From positions 1 to 41,194 of the forward strand of contig CAJKFS010000018.1 of NCBI GenBank assembly GCA_905199225.1: DNA of 41,194 nt, given 5' to 3'. This DNA comes from an uncultured Collinsella sp. (GTDB lineage: Bacteria > Actinomycetota > Coriobacteriia > Coriobacteriales > Coriobacteriaceae). Shown here in pieces: positions 8,102 through 16,266 of the stretch. A program made the position numbers and the translations under genes. Below the pieces are notes generated by a model, which was not told the DNA's origin, ran no database searches, and was given only the letters and a program-made list of their open reading frames with translations. Position 1 is the first letter of the stretch, and the number at the start of each line of letters is the position of its first letter.

Positions 8102-8722
8102 TTACTTGCGAGGCGTCGGCAAAACAAAGAGTCCGTGCCGGTTACAGTAGAGGTACATTCTGCCGCGTCCGGTGATATGAAAACGCGGTTGCACCGATTG
8201 CTCTGGATAGAGCTTCTTGAGGCAGATGCCATCCATAGTCGCATATGCCACAAAGCTAATGTAATGATCCTTGGTCATGGGATGGTCGAGCGTGACGTAC
8301 CAATCGTCCTCGATGCGCTCGATGGAAAAGGCGTGGTCCGCGTCCGGCTCTTCGGCCTCCTGGGGAAACATCGTGGAGCCACAGCAGCTAAAGCTGCCTT
8401 CTCCGAGCGCGTGCACAACGTTTCCGCAGATAGGGCAAACGTAAAAGACGCCTTTGAGCATATTGCCTGCACGGTTGGCGTTGGCCCGAATGTCACCAGC
8501 CAAAAGCTCAGCCACGCTTATGCCGAGTCTCTGGGCCAAAGGCTCAACGAGGGAAATGTCGGGAAGGCCGCGGCCGGATTCCCACTTGCTGACGGCTTTA
8601 TCGGTCACGCCAAGGCTTTCCGCCAGGGCGCGCTGGGTGAGGCCGCGCTCTTCGCGCAGCCGCTTGATGGCATGTGCTGCCAAAAAAGTATGGGGGACAT
8701 TGCTTTGCGGTGTCTGGTTCAT
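8102..8722 (-). CDS. XRE regulator fused to a desulfoferrodoxin / superoxide reductase-like module
   Basis: A 206-residue two-part protein. Residues 15-75 are a Cro/cI-type helix-turn-helix (LTQRALAESLGVTDKAVSKW). Residues 92-120 match the desulforedoxin iron centre: C96-x2-C99 then C113-C114, in YVCPICGNVV and CCG contexts. Residues 128-200 carry the full ligand set of the superoxide reductase centre: H130, H147 in DHPM, H153 in KDHY, then C193 and H196 in YCNRHG. The spacings HPMxxxH and CxxH equal those of class I desulfoferrodoxins. So the protein should bind DNA and two mononuclear irons, and may sense or remove superoxide (inference). The start codon has only a weak ribosome site. It faces a long structured gap. 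Confidence 0.88.
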   Translation of the reverse strand: MNQTPQSNVPHTFLAAHAIKRLREERGLTQRALAESLGVTDKAVSKWESGRGLPDISLVEPLAQRLGISVAELLAGDIRANANRAGNMLKGVFYVCPICGNVVHALGEGSFSCCGSTMFPQEAEEPDADHAFSIERIEDDWYVTLDHPMTKDHYISFVAYATMDGICLKKLYPEQSVQPRFHITGRGRMYLYCNRHGLFVLPTPRK

Positions 8723-8831
8723 GAGATGTCCGATCAGATTGGAAGAATGGAGCGAACCGGTTCAAGAGCCAGTATCCATTTGAAGACAGCCCTCGACAAC
8801 CTACGCTGCGTAGACATGCACCGACCAAACG

Positions 8832-8923
8832 AGCGTGGATTTTCGGACACTCAAATCACGAGCGTGGATAATCTCCCACTTTGAGCCCCCACACAGGCCA
8901 AAACCGGAAGATTATCCACGCTC
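8832..8923. repeat. GAGCGTGGATAATCT inverted repeat with an extra direct copy
   Basis: GAGCGTGGAT appears at 8832-8841 and 8861-8870. The second extends to GAGCGTGGATAATCT (8861-8875) and pairs perfectly with 8909-8923. It is part of the 468-nt gap between the XRE gene and pyrE, which holds three separate hairpin elements and no gene that I can see. Confidence 0.8.
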
Positions 8924-8936
8924 ATTTTTGGTGCAA

Positions 8937-9019
8937 GGGTAGCTAATTTGGGACGGGGCTATTTTGACTGCTTTCACATGTAAAGTAGTCAAAATAGCCC
9001 CGTCCCAAATTAGCTACCC
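8937..9019. repeat. 33-bp perfect inverted repeat containing GGGACGGGG
   Basis: The arms 8937-8969 and 8987-9019 are perfectly complementary and surround a 17-nt loop. Each arm contains AATTTGGGACGGGGCTATTT or its complement. The GGGACGGGG core resembles the GGGACAGG core of the other palindromes here. The length and perfect match suggest a recent or still mobile REP-like element. Confidence 0.95.
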
Positions 9020-9039
9020 AACGACCGCACCGATGTTTT

Positions 9040-9191
9040 GGCACCGACAGCGAAAACGCCCCTAAGCGAGCAAGGTGCCTTGAAAGAGGAGGGCATAGGC
9101 CTTCTGGCCATGCCCGACGATTGAAAGGCAGATTGCCGCTTAGGGGCGTTTGCAGCGTCGGCCCGTTACGCGGTTTGGAAAACCGCGTAAC
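9040..9191 (-). ncRNA. Structured intergenic element, copy 2 (complete cloverleaf-like fold)
   Basis: On the minus strand the element starts at the pyrE stop codon. It has a 12-bp perfect hairpin (9165-9176 with 9180-9191), an outer stem (GTCGGCC 9157-9163 with 9040-9048, bulged), and a perfect 15-bp central stem (9054-9068 with 9137-9151). The central stem encloses three small hairpins: GGCA/TGCC (9127-9137), GGGCAT-GGCC/GGCC-ATGCCC with one bulge (9091-9115), and CAAG/CTTG (9071-9082). A second copy at 1-101 keeps the fold with changed bases on both sides of its stems. I know of no named RNA family that matches. Confidence 0.7.
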
Positions 9192-9874
9192 TACTCCCGG
9201 ACTCCGTACTGCTCGTAGTAGGCGTCGATGGCGGTCTTGAGCTCGTCGTCGATGACGACCTTGCCGTCGATCTCGTGGTTGTAGAGGGTCTCGACGACCT
9301 CGGCCATAGAGACGATGCTCGCGACGGGGAAACCGTACTTGGCCTCGATCTCCTTCTGCGCGGTGGTCACGCCGCCCTTGCCGACCTCCATGCGGTTGAG
9401 GGACACGATCAGACCCTTGATCTCGACATCGGCAGCAGCCTTGACCTTGGGATAGGTCTCATCGATGGACTTACCGCTGGTGGTGACGTCCTCGACCATG
9501 ATCACACGGTCGCCGTCCTGGGGCTCGTAGCCCAGCAGGTTGCCCTTGTCGGCACCGTGGTCCTTGGCCTCCTTGCGGTCGCAGCAGTACTTGACCTCCT
9601 TGCCGTACAGCTCGTGGTAGGCAATCGCGGTCACGACGGCCAGGGGAATACCCTTGTAGGCAGGCCCGAACAGCACGTCAAAGTCGTCGCCAAAGTTATC
9701 GTGGATGGCCTGGGCGTAGTACTCGCCCAGCTTCTTGAGCTGATAGCCCGTCACGTAAGCGCCGGCGTTCATAAAGAACGGGGACTGACGGCCGCTCTTG
9801 AGCGTAAAGCTGCCGAACTTAAGAACGTCGGACTCGACCATAAACTTGATGAACTCTTGCTTGTAAGCCTCCAT
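9191..9874 (-). CDS. pyrE: Orotate phosphoribosyltransferase
   Basis: A 227-residue cytoplasmic enzyme that makes orotidine-5'-phosphate from orotate and PRPP in pyrimidine synthesis. It shows FTLKSGRQSPFFMN near the N-terminus (orotate site), VLFGPAYKGIPLA, and the PRPP loop VIMVEDVTTSGKSIDE at about residues 124-139. The length is normal for the family. The start has GAGGAGC shortly upstream. It stands alone, away from other pyr genes, and its stop codon touches the first hairpin of the structured element downstream. Confidence 0.97.
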   Translation of the reverse strand: MEAYKQEFIKFMVESDVLKFGSFTLKSGRQSPFFMNAGAYVTGYQLKKLGEYYAQAIHDNFGDDFDVLFGPAYKGIPLAVVTAIAYHELYGKEVKYCCDRKEAKDHGADKGNLLGYEPQDGDRVIMVEDVTTSGKSIDETYPKVKAAADVEIKGLIVSLNRMEVGKGGVTTAQKEIEAKYGFPVASIVSMAEVVETLYNHEIDGKVVIDDELKTAIDAYYEQYGVRE

Positions 9875-10099
9875 GCGGGCTCCTCTCGTAATCGCGTACG
9901 TGCTTCACAGTTTAGCGCAGGTAGGACGTCGATGCGGGCGCGCTTTGAAGCCATGGCGCTCTGTAAGGGCTTTGTCAGGGGCGATGATTTTCCGAACAAT
10001 GGGGTTGACACGGCAAACCCCCTCGTCAAAAATACCGGCGGATTGAAACGGGTACGAGATACCCAAAGCGCGCTGCGCCCGGCCTTAAGGAGGTGCGCC

Positions 10100-10171
10100 A
10101 TGGAAGGCAGCCATAGTCGAAAAACCTGCATGTCGCCCTCGGCACGCCGCGAGGATTCCGCGCACGCATAA
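10100..10171 (+). CDS. Candidate 23-residue leader peptide upstream of the P-type ATPase
   Basis: A short frame with a textbook ribosome site, AAGGAGG (10087-10093), six bases before ATG. The peptide (MEGSHSRKTCMSPS, then ARREDSAHA) ends about 140 nt before the ATPase start. A GGGACAGG-core hairpin lies between. A TTGACA hexamer lies at about 10003-10008, with only a poor -10 downstream. Mg2+ transporter genes in enterobacteria use small leader frames, but this peptide has no visible similarity to them. Could be chance. Confidence 0.35.
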   Translation: MEGSHSRKTCMSPSARREDSAHA

Positions 10172-10192
10172 GCGCCACGAACTAATCGCCAA

Positions 10193-10229
10193 AACCACCA
10201 CAAAGGTGCCTGTCCCCTTTGTGGTGGTT
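10193..10229. repeat. CCACCACAAAGG hairpin (GGGACAGG-core family), copy 1
   Basis: Perfect 14-bp arms AACCACCACAAAGG (10193-10206) and CCTTTGTGGTGGTT (10216-10229). The loop and its edges give GGTGCCTGTCCCC, the complement of GGGGACAGGCACC. It sits in the 437-nt pyrE-ATPase divergent gap. Apart from the possible leader frame I see no other gene in that gap. Confidence 0.95.
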
Positions 10230-10311
10230 CGCGAGCATGACGTGAGCGACATCTAGGTTTTTTGAAGCAAATACGACACGTACGCTAACTCCCTTCAACA
10301 AGGAGGATCCT

Positions 10312-13080
10312 ATGCTGATGCTCAAAACCGCCACGGTACTCGAAGCCATCTCCAAGCGCCGCCGCACGGCGCGCCCCGCCGCTCACGCCGGCCTGTCCAA
10401 GAACACCGTCTTCGCCGCCACCCATAGCGCCGAGGACACCCTCGTGCTGCTCGACGCCACGGCCGACGGCCTCACCGCCGAGCACGCCGCCGAGCGCCTG
10501 AGCGCGGTCGGCCCCAACACCATCGAGGCGCCGACCAAGACGCTCGCCCGCCGCATCGCCGACGCATTCATCGATCCCTTCGCCGGCATCCTCGCCGCGC
10601 TCGCGCTGGTCTCGCTCTACATCGACGTGCTCGCCGTGCCCGAGCCGCAGCGCGACCCCTCCACGGTCATCGTCATCGGCATCATGCTACTGGTATCGGG
10701 CGGTATGAAGTTTATCCAGGAAGCACGCAGCGGCAATGCGGCAGAGGCCCTCAAGGACCTGGTCTCCAACACCTGCACCGCCCTGCGCGACGGCGAGCGC
10801 ATCGAGATACCCTTCGACGAGCTCGTCCCCGGCGACGTGATCCGCCTCTCCGCCGGCGACATGGTGCCGGCCGATGCCCGCATCATCACCGCACGCGACC
10901 TGTTTGTGATCGAGTCCGCCCTCACCGGCGAAAGCGAGGCCGTCGAGAAGACCGCCGTCGCCACCGTCGTCGAAGGCGCCGACAGCTCCACGCTGCCGCT
11001 CTCCGCCTGCAAGAACATCGTCTTTACCGGCACCTCCGTGCAAAACGGCACCGCCATGGCGCTTGTCGTGGCCACCGGTTCGGACACCTACCTGGGCGGC
11101 ATCGCCAAGATGCTCAACGGGCGCGGCGAGAAGAGCGCGTTCGACCGCGGCGTCTCGAGCGTCTCGATGCTGCTGGTGCGCCTGATGCTCGTCATGGCGC
11201 CGGCAGTCTTTGCCATCAACGCCGCCACCAAGGGCAACGTCATCGATGCGCTGCTGTTCGCCACGAGCGTGGCCGTGGGCATCACGCCGCAAATGCTTCC
11301 CGTCATCGTGACCACGAGCCTGTCGCAGGGCGCCAAGGACCTTGCCCGCCGTCAGGTCATCGTCAAGGAGCTGCCTGCGATCCAAAACCTCGGCGCTATG
11401 GACGTACTGTGCTGCGACAAGACCGGCACCCTCACCGAGGACCGCATCGTGCTCGAGCGCTACCTCAACACCGACGGCAACGAGGACGCGCGTGTGCTGC
11501 GCCATGCGTTTTTGAACAGCTTCTTCCAGACGGGCCTCAAGAACCTCATCGACCTGGCCGTGATCGACCGCGCCGACATGACCCCTTCGGCCGTCGCGCC
11601 CGATTCCATGCTGGGCCAGAGCCTGCGCGACCGCTACACCAAGGTCGACGAGGTGCCCTTCGACTTCTCGCGCCGTCGCCTGAGCGTGGTGGTCGCCGAT
11701 GCCCAAGGCAAGACTCAGATGGTCACCAAGGGCGCTGCCGAGGAAATGCTCGAGATTTGCTCCTACATCGAGGTCGACGGTACCGCCCAGCCGCTTACCG
11801 ACGAAAAGCTCGCCCAGATTCGCAAGCAGGTAGCAGACCTCAATGCCGAGGGCCTGCGCGTGATCGCCGTGGCGCAGAAGACCAACCCGCGCACCGTGGG
11901 CGAGTTTGGCATCGCCGACGAGTGCGACATGGTGCTGATGGGCTTTTTGGCCTTCCTCGATCCGCCCAAAGCGAGCGCCGCGGGCGCCGTCGCCACCCTC
12001 GAGGCCAAGGGCGTGGCGGTGAAGGTCCTGACCGGCGACAACGACCGCGTCGCCGCCACCGTCTGCGAGCAGATCGGTATCGATGCGAGCAACGTTTTGC
12101 TGGGCTCCGAGATCGACGCGCTCGACGACGCCGAGCTGGCGGAGCGCGCCGAGCAGACGCATCTCTTCGCCAAGCTCTCGCCGCTGCAGAAGGCACGCCT
12201 GGTGCGCGTCATGCGCGAGGTGCTCGGCCATACCGTGGTCTTTATGGGCGACGGCATCAACGACGCCGCCGCCATGCGTGCGAGCGACTGCGGCATCTCG
12301 GTCGATTCGGCCGTTGACATCGCCAAAGAATCCGCCGACATCATCTTGCTCCAGAAGGACCTGGGCGTGCTCGAGCGCGGCATCATCGAAGGCCGTCGCA
12401 CCTACGGCAACCTGCTCAAGTACCTCAAGACCACGGTGAGCTCCAACTTTGGCAACGTGCTGTCCGTGACCGTCGCGAGCCTGTTCCTGCCGTTTTTGCC
12501 CATGAGCGCCCTACAGCTAGTGCTGCTGTCGCTGGTCTACGAGATCGTGTGCATCGCGCTGCCGTGGGACACCGTCGACGACGCCTGGACTGCCCGCCCG
12601 CGCGCCTGGGACGCCGCGTCCATCAAGGGTTTTATGCTCGAACTGGGCCCTGTGAGCTCGCTGTTTGACATCGTGACCTTCGCCGCGCTCTTCTTTGCGG
12701 TGTGCCCCGCCGCCGTGGGCGCGAGCTGGTCCGAGCTTGCCGCCGCGGGCAATGTTGCCGGCATGGCGACCTTTGCGGCGATTTTCCAGAGTGGCTGGTT
12801 CGTCGAGTCCATGTGGTCGCAGACGCTCGTGATCCACATGCTGCGCTCCCCGCGCCTGCCAAGCCCGCGCGACCACGCCGCACCTGCGCTGTGCGCGCTC
12901 ACCGTGCTGGGCCTGGCACTTGTCACCTGGCTGCCGGCAAGCCCCATCGCCGACGCACTGGGCCTCATGCCGCTGCCGCCGAGCTTCTTTGCGCTGCTCA
13001 TCGGCATCGTCGCCGCCTATATTGCGCTGACCCAGCTGACAAAGCGCCGCTTCATAGCCCGCCACGGCGAACTGCTGTAA
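10312..13080 (+). CDS. mgtA: Magnesium-importing-type P-type ATPase (MgtA family)
   Basis: A 922-residue membrane pump of the P3B type, expected to import Mg2+ using ATP. In order: an N-terminal soluble part, a first helix pair (IADAFIDPFAGILAALALVS and VIVIGIMLLVSGG), the actuator motif LTGES, the phosphorylation site D369 in CDKTGTLTED, the nucleotide-binding loop VTKGAAEEM, the hinge MGDGINDAAAM, and a C-terminal helix cluster including FGNVLSVTVASLFLPFLPM. The FGN-x-SV and FLPFLPM region is typical of MgtA/MgtB. The start follows GGAGGATCCT; a second ATG lies 6 nt further on. A hairpin just after the stop probably ends the transcript. The substrate is inferred from family resemblance. Confidence 0.9.
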   Translation: MLMLKTATVLEAISKRRRTARPAAHAGLSKNTVFAATHSAEDTLVLLDATADGLTAEHAAERLSAVGPNTIEAPTKTLARRIADAFIDPFAGILAALALVSLYIDVLAVPEPQRDPSTVIVIGIMLLVSGGMKFIQEARSGNAAEALKDLVSNTCTALRDGERIEIPFDELVPGDVIRLSAGDMVPADARIITARDLFVIESALTGESEAVEKTAVATVVEGADSSTLPLSACKNIVFTGTSVQNGTAMALVVATGSDTYLGGIAKMLNGRGEKSAFDRGVSSVSMLLVRLMLVMAPAVFAINAATKGNVIDALLFATSVAVGITPQMLPVIVTTSLSQGAKDLARRQVIVKELPAIQNLGAMDVLCCDKTGTLTEDRIVLERYLNTDGNEDARVLRHAFLNSFFQTGLKNLIDLAVIDRADMTPSAVAPDSMLGQSLRDRYTKVDEVPFDFSRRRLSVVVADAQGKTQMVTKGAAEEMLEICSYIEVDGTAQPLTDEKLAQIRKQVADLNAEGLRVIAVAQKTNPRTVGEFGIADECDMVLMGFLAFLDPPKASAAGAVATLEAKGVAVKVLTGDNDRVAATVCEQIGIDASNVLLGSEIDALDDAELAERAEQTHLFAKLSPLQKARLVRVMREVLGHTVVFMGDGINDAAAMRASDCGISVDSAVDIAKESADIILLQKDLGVLERGIIEGRRTYGNLLKYLKTTVSSNFGNVLSVTVASLFLPFLPMSALQLVLLSLVYEIVCIALPWDTVDDAWTARPRAWDAASIKGFMLELGPVSSLFDIVTFAALFFAVCPAAVGASWSELAAAGNVAGMATFAAIFQSGWFVESMWSQTLVIHMLRSPRLPSPRDHAAPALCALTVLGLALVTWLPASPIADALGLMPLPPSFFALLIGIVAAYIALTQLTKRRFIARHGELL

Positions 13081-13096
13081 CAGACAGCCCTAAGGC

Positions 13097-13137
13097 AAAA
13101 CCACCACAAAGGTGCCTATCCCCTTCGTGGTGGTTTT
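13097..13137. repeat. CCACCACAAAGG hairpin, copy 2, between convergent genes
   Basis: 16-bp arms AAAACCACCACAAAGG and CCTTCGTGGTGGTTTT with one A.C mismatch on the plus strand, which is a G.U pair on the minus strand. It lies 16 nt after the ATPase stop and 6 nt from the end of the lipoprotein gene, and may serve as a terminator for both. Confidence 0.9.
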
Positions 13138-13143
13138 GGGGCG

Positions 13144-13821
13144 TTACGAGGCGTTGGTCAGGCGGCTCCAGAGCTCGTCGATATCGATCTGGTCGCCGCC
13201 GCTCAGATACCCAGTTCGAATAAAAGCCTCATTGTAGATATAGATGTCATGAGCGCTATCGCCATCGTCTTCGGTGTCGTCGGCCATAATCACGTAACGG
13301 TGGCCGTCAAGCGCTTTGACCAGCCAATACTGGGTATCATCGATCGTGCATTTCTCCTGCACCATCGCCGCATCGCCAATCGCGCCGATGAGCGCCCGCT
13401 CGCCCTTCGTATAGCCGCCCACCGAGAGTAGAATCGCGATGTTTTCGTCTCCGCCGCCCGGTTCAAGCTCCTCGTACTCGGACTCCGAAAGCGGTATCGC
13501 GCTGTTCGCAAGTTCGTCCACATCGTCCGAAACCTTGGAAAAGGTAAAAGCGAAAAATCCCGCGTCATCGACGGCGCCGTAGCCCACGTTCTCGCCTTGC
13601 CACTCATAATTTTGATGTTTGAGCAGGCGCACCATATCGGCACCAGCCAAGTTGATCGCGGCATAGACCGTCACGTTAGCATTGTCGTCCACGCAGGCGG
13701 CGTCCGCCGTGCTCGCTGCTTTGGCGCCGCCCGTTGTGCCCGAGCAGCCAGCCAGCGCGCAAGCCGCCGCGCCCGCGCCCGCCACAAAGACCGCACGGCT
13801 CATCGTCATCTCGTTCATCAT
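13144..13821 (-). CDS. Predicted lipoprotein with a SRAVF-type signal
   Basis: A 225-residue exported protein. The signal region MSRAVFVAGAGAAACALAGC resembles a Tat signal with only one arginine, and ends in the lipobox LAGC (Cys26). The mature part has a YWLVKALDGHRYVIMAD-type beta region and finishes with IDIDELWSRL. The next gene upstream in the cluster encodes a lipoprotein of the same build (signal, linker, similar core, INEFW end), so they look like paralogues. It is the last gene of a four-gene minus-strand cluster (35 nt gap). Function unknown; probably a cell-surface sensor or binding protein. GAGGG precedes the start. Confidence 0.85.
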   Translation of the reverse strand: MMNEMTMSRAVFVAGAGAAACALAGCSGTTGGAKAASTADAACVDDNANVTVYAAINLAGADMVRLLKHQNYEWQGENVGYGAVDDAGFFAFTFSKVSDDVDELANSAIPLSESEYEELEPGGGDENIAILLSVGGYTKGERALIGAIGDAAMVQEKCTIDDTQYWLVKALDGHRYVIMADDTEDDGDSAHDIYIYNEAFIRTGYLSGGDQIDIDELWSRLTNAS

Positions 13822-13856
13822 GTTCGTCCCTCGCTATGCTATTGGCCGCATCGCAC

Positions 13857-14612
13857 TTAGCCGAGCGCGCGCCCGGTCTTCTCCTGCCAAAATTCGTTAA
13901 TCGTGGGGGCACCGCCGCCTTGGGTAAACGTACCGGTTTTGATGGCCTCCTCGGTAATGAGGTCCAGGCGGTAGTCGCCGTTTTCCATTTGGCTCACCAT
14001 GGCAACGTGACGCGCCATGTTGGAACCGTAGACGCACGCAATCCACGAGCCCGAGGTAATCTGCGCGCGGTCCTCAACCGGAACGGAAAAGCCCGCGATA
14101 ACATCCTCGCAGCTCGAATAGCCCGCAAGCTGCAGCGTAAACATCACGGTACTCCCGGTGCCGCCCTTGTCGAGCTTTCCGATTTCATCCTCGCCGAGCC
14201 ATTCGGTTGCGCCATCCTTGCTGATATTGCAGACGCTGAGCACGCGACCTGCCTCGTTCTCGTACATCTCGAGCGCATCTTGCCAGGTATAACCCTGTTG
14301 CGACGCAAACTCCTGCAACTGCCAGCCCTTAAGCTCGAGCAACGCTGCGATGCTGATGTTGCGGTGCGCATCCCAGCAGTCATCCGACCACGTATCGAAC
14401 GCGTCCGCCGAGCCGCTGTCTGTGTCCGCACCGCCGCCCGCATCACCGGAATCACCCGATGACGAGCCCGCATCCATCTTGTCCTTTACCGGGCGATCGT
14501 CGTTAAAGCCCGTCGTGTCCTGCGCCTGCTGTCCGCCGCATCCCGCAAGCGTCAGCAACGCCGTTCCCGCCGCCGCGACAAACGCCGTGCGCGAAATAAC
14601 CGTCTCCCTCAT
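13857..14612 (-). CDS. Predicted lipoprotein, paralogue of its neighbour
   Basis: A 251-residue protein with signal ISRTAFVAAAG and lipobox LAGC (Cys25), then a Gly/Ser/Asp-rich linker (about 40-75) typical of a surface tether. The core includes LKGWQLQEFASQQGYTWQ and a Cys-containing segment. The end, PTINEFWQEKTGR, parallels IDIDELWSRL in the downstream gene and DGADELWRQL in the small membrane protein at 16267. The start at 14612 is preferred to an ATG 69 nt upstream because GGAAAGGAAC lies before it and the signal peptide starts there. No known function. Confidence 0.85.
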   Translation of the reverse strand: MRETVISRTAFVAAAGTALLTLAGCGGQQAQDTTGFNDDRPVKDKMDAGSSSGDSGDAGGGADTDSGSADAFDTWSDDCWDAHRNISIAALLELKGWQLQEFASQQGYTWQDALEMYENEAGRVLSVCNISKDGATEWLGEDEIGKLDKGGTGSTVMFTLQLAGYSSCEDVIAGFSVPVEDRAQITSGSWIACVYGSNMARHVAMVSQMENGDYRLDLITEEAIKTGTFTQGGGAPTINEFWQEKTGRALG

Positions 14613-14686
14613 CGTTGTTCCTTTCCCGTTTCTTATCACAGCGCCGAGCAACGCCTCGACACCGATCCTCCCGTAGCCCACTCACG

Positions 14687-16249
14687 CTATTGACGGGGCA
14701 GCTCCGTCCAGCCAAAACCGGGCTCAAAGCCATCGCGCGTGCCGATCACGTCGCCCGAGCCGTTCACCCAAGCTTGATCCGCCATCACCGAAACCTCGAC
14801 ATCGGTACCGTCGGGCCTGGTGTAATGGTTGACCCCGCGGATGGCATCGGAATACGACGCCGCGCCCGTTCCCACACCTGCGCTGGAGAAATTGGCCGCG
14901 CTGGCGGCCATATTCGCGGCGTGTTGACGATCGCTGCGCTCAAACCAAGCCTGCTGGTAGCTGTCGAACGCCGCCTGCTGCGAGGCATGCATCTGCTGCC
15001 AGGCCGCGAACTGCTGTTGCTGCTGGGCGATGTTCATCTGCGTGTGCTGACGCTGCTCGAGCACCATCTGCTGCTTTTGAGCGCACGCTTCGCGCGCAAT
15101 CGACGGGTTGAGCCGCAGAGTCGACGCCATTGAGGCAAGCGCCGTGGAGGCCGCCTCGTCCAGACGGCCTTCCGGCGCAACCAGGCAGAAGCTGTCCCTG
15201 ATACGCCACTGCAACAGGTCTGCCGCGCCCAGCTTGAACGGCGCCCCGTCTGGGCAATCGCCCTGATCCGGAGCCTGATCTTTCGCGGCGCGCTGACCCG
15301 CCGCCGCAGCCGCCTGGCGCTCGCGCAGGCGCTTACCCAGAACGCCACCGATCAGTCCGCTCGAAAGGCCCGCGCCCAGCAGCGCCTCGGCCCCGGCGGC
15401 AACGCCTTTACCCACAGAACCCGCGACTCCACCGATCGAGACTACATAGCCCTCGACCTTTGCCGCCACTGCAAGCTCGGTAGGCGCCGGGACGCCCGCG
15501 AGCCGATATCGACGCATGCGGCACTCATAGACCACATCGCTCGGTTCCATCGAAAAGCCCTGAATCGCAAAGTCGTTTGCAGCCTCGCGCTTTACGCGAG
15601 CACGCTCATGTTCAATATCGCCTGCCGCGCTCGACGGATAGGGTTGCTCGGCCACAACCTCCGCCCGTGCGCCCAATTGCGCCGCGCAGGCTTGAGCTAA
15701 CTCGTCGCACGCCGCCTCCACGTGCACAAACGCCTTGCGCTCGGTTTGCGTGGGGATACGCTTGGCAACGGCGCCCGCGTCCACGTAGCAGAGCTCGGAG
15801 CGATACATGATGCGTTCGCCCGCCGGGCCTGCCGCCGTCACGCCAACTGAAATCGGGCAGTCGAAACTACTGCTGCGCTCAAGATGCGCCTCTTCGATAC
15901 GCCAACCCCGCGGCAGCGCCACTTGCGCGAGCGCTTGGCCGCCAGAGGCATCGCATGCGGTGTGGAGCTCAAGGTCGCCGACGCGGGGAGCATCCGCTGC
16001 GGCCACGTCGCGGACCGGCGACGCGGCGTCGGCATCCTGCATCGGCACATCGACCGGCGCGTTCGCGCTCGGCTCACAACCTTCGCCCGCGCCATCATCG
16101 GCAGCCGCCCCATTTGCGTGTTCCGCGACACCCGGGTCATCCTCAACGCTCTCAAGCCGAACACCGCAGCCCGGGCAAAATCGCACCGGCACGCCGGCGA
16201 CCCGCGGCAGCTGCATCCCGCACGCCGGGCAGAATCTCAAATCACTCAT
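14687..16249 (-). CDS. Zinc-ribbon protein with glycine-rich middle and Gln-rich C-terminal region
   Basis: A 520-residue protein. The N-terminus carries a zinc ribbon: C7-x2-C10 and C25-x2-C28 (FCPACG and FCPGCG). An acidic Ala-rich linker follows. The middle (about 95-300) holds a beta-rich domain and then a glycine-zipper-like stretch (VGKGVAAGAEALLGAGLSSG). Residues ~370-440 are rich in Gln and likely coiled coil. It has no signal peptide. It follows the small membrane protein by 17 nt and precedes the two lipoproteins. The start at 16249 has GAGGGG eight bases upstream; a GTG 9 nt earlier is too close to it. The family is unnamed to me. Confidence 0.85.
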   Translation of the reverse strand: MSDLRFCPACGMQLPRVAGVPVRFCPGCGVRLESVEDDPGVAEHANGAAADDGAGEGCEPSANAPVDVPMQDADAASPVRDVAAADAPRVGDLELHTACDASGGQALAQVALPRGWRIEEAHLERSSSFDCPISVGVTAAGPAGERIMYRSELCYVDAGAVAKRIPTQTERKAFVHVEAACDELAQACAAQLGARAEVVAEQPYPSSAAGDIEHERARVKREAANDFAIQGFSMEPSDVVYECRMRRYRLAGVPAPTELAVAAKVEGYVVSIGGVAGSVGKGVAAGAEALLGAGLSSGLIGGVLGKRLRERQAAAAAGQRAAKDQAPDQGDCPDGAPFKLGAADLLQWRIRDSFCLVAPEGRLDEAASTALASMASTLRLNPSIAREACAQKQQMVLEQRQHTQMNIAQQQQQFAAWQQMHASQQAAFDSYQQAWFERSDRQHAANMAASAANFSSAGVGTGAASYSDAIRGVNHYTRPDGTDVEVSVMADQAWVNGSGDVIGTRDGFEPGFGWTELPRQ

Positions 16250-16266
16250 CCCGTACACCCCTCATT

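Noticed and set aside
8937..9019. 33-bp inverted repeat as a phage attachment site or IS remnant
   Set aside because: No integrase or transposase, no tRNA and no flanking target duplication. A REP-like hairpin fits better.
10230..10311. Mg2+ riboswitch upstream of mgtA
   Set aside because: The ~80 nt directly before the gene show no M-box-like conserved blocks or complex fold; only the hairpin further upstream is visible.
10687..12231. A 514-codon open frame opposite the P-type ATPase
   Set aside because: Antisense shadow of a gene with unmistakable P-type ATPase motifs. The product is low-complexity and has no recognisable domain.
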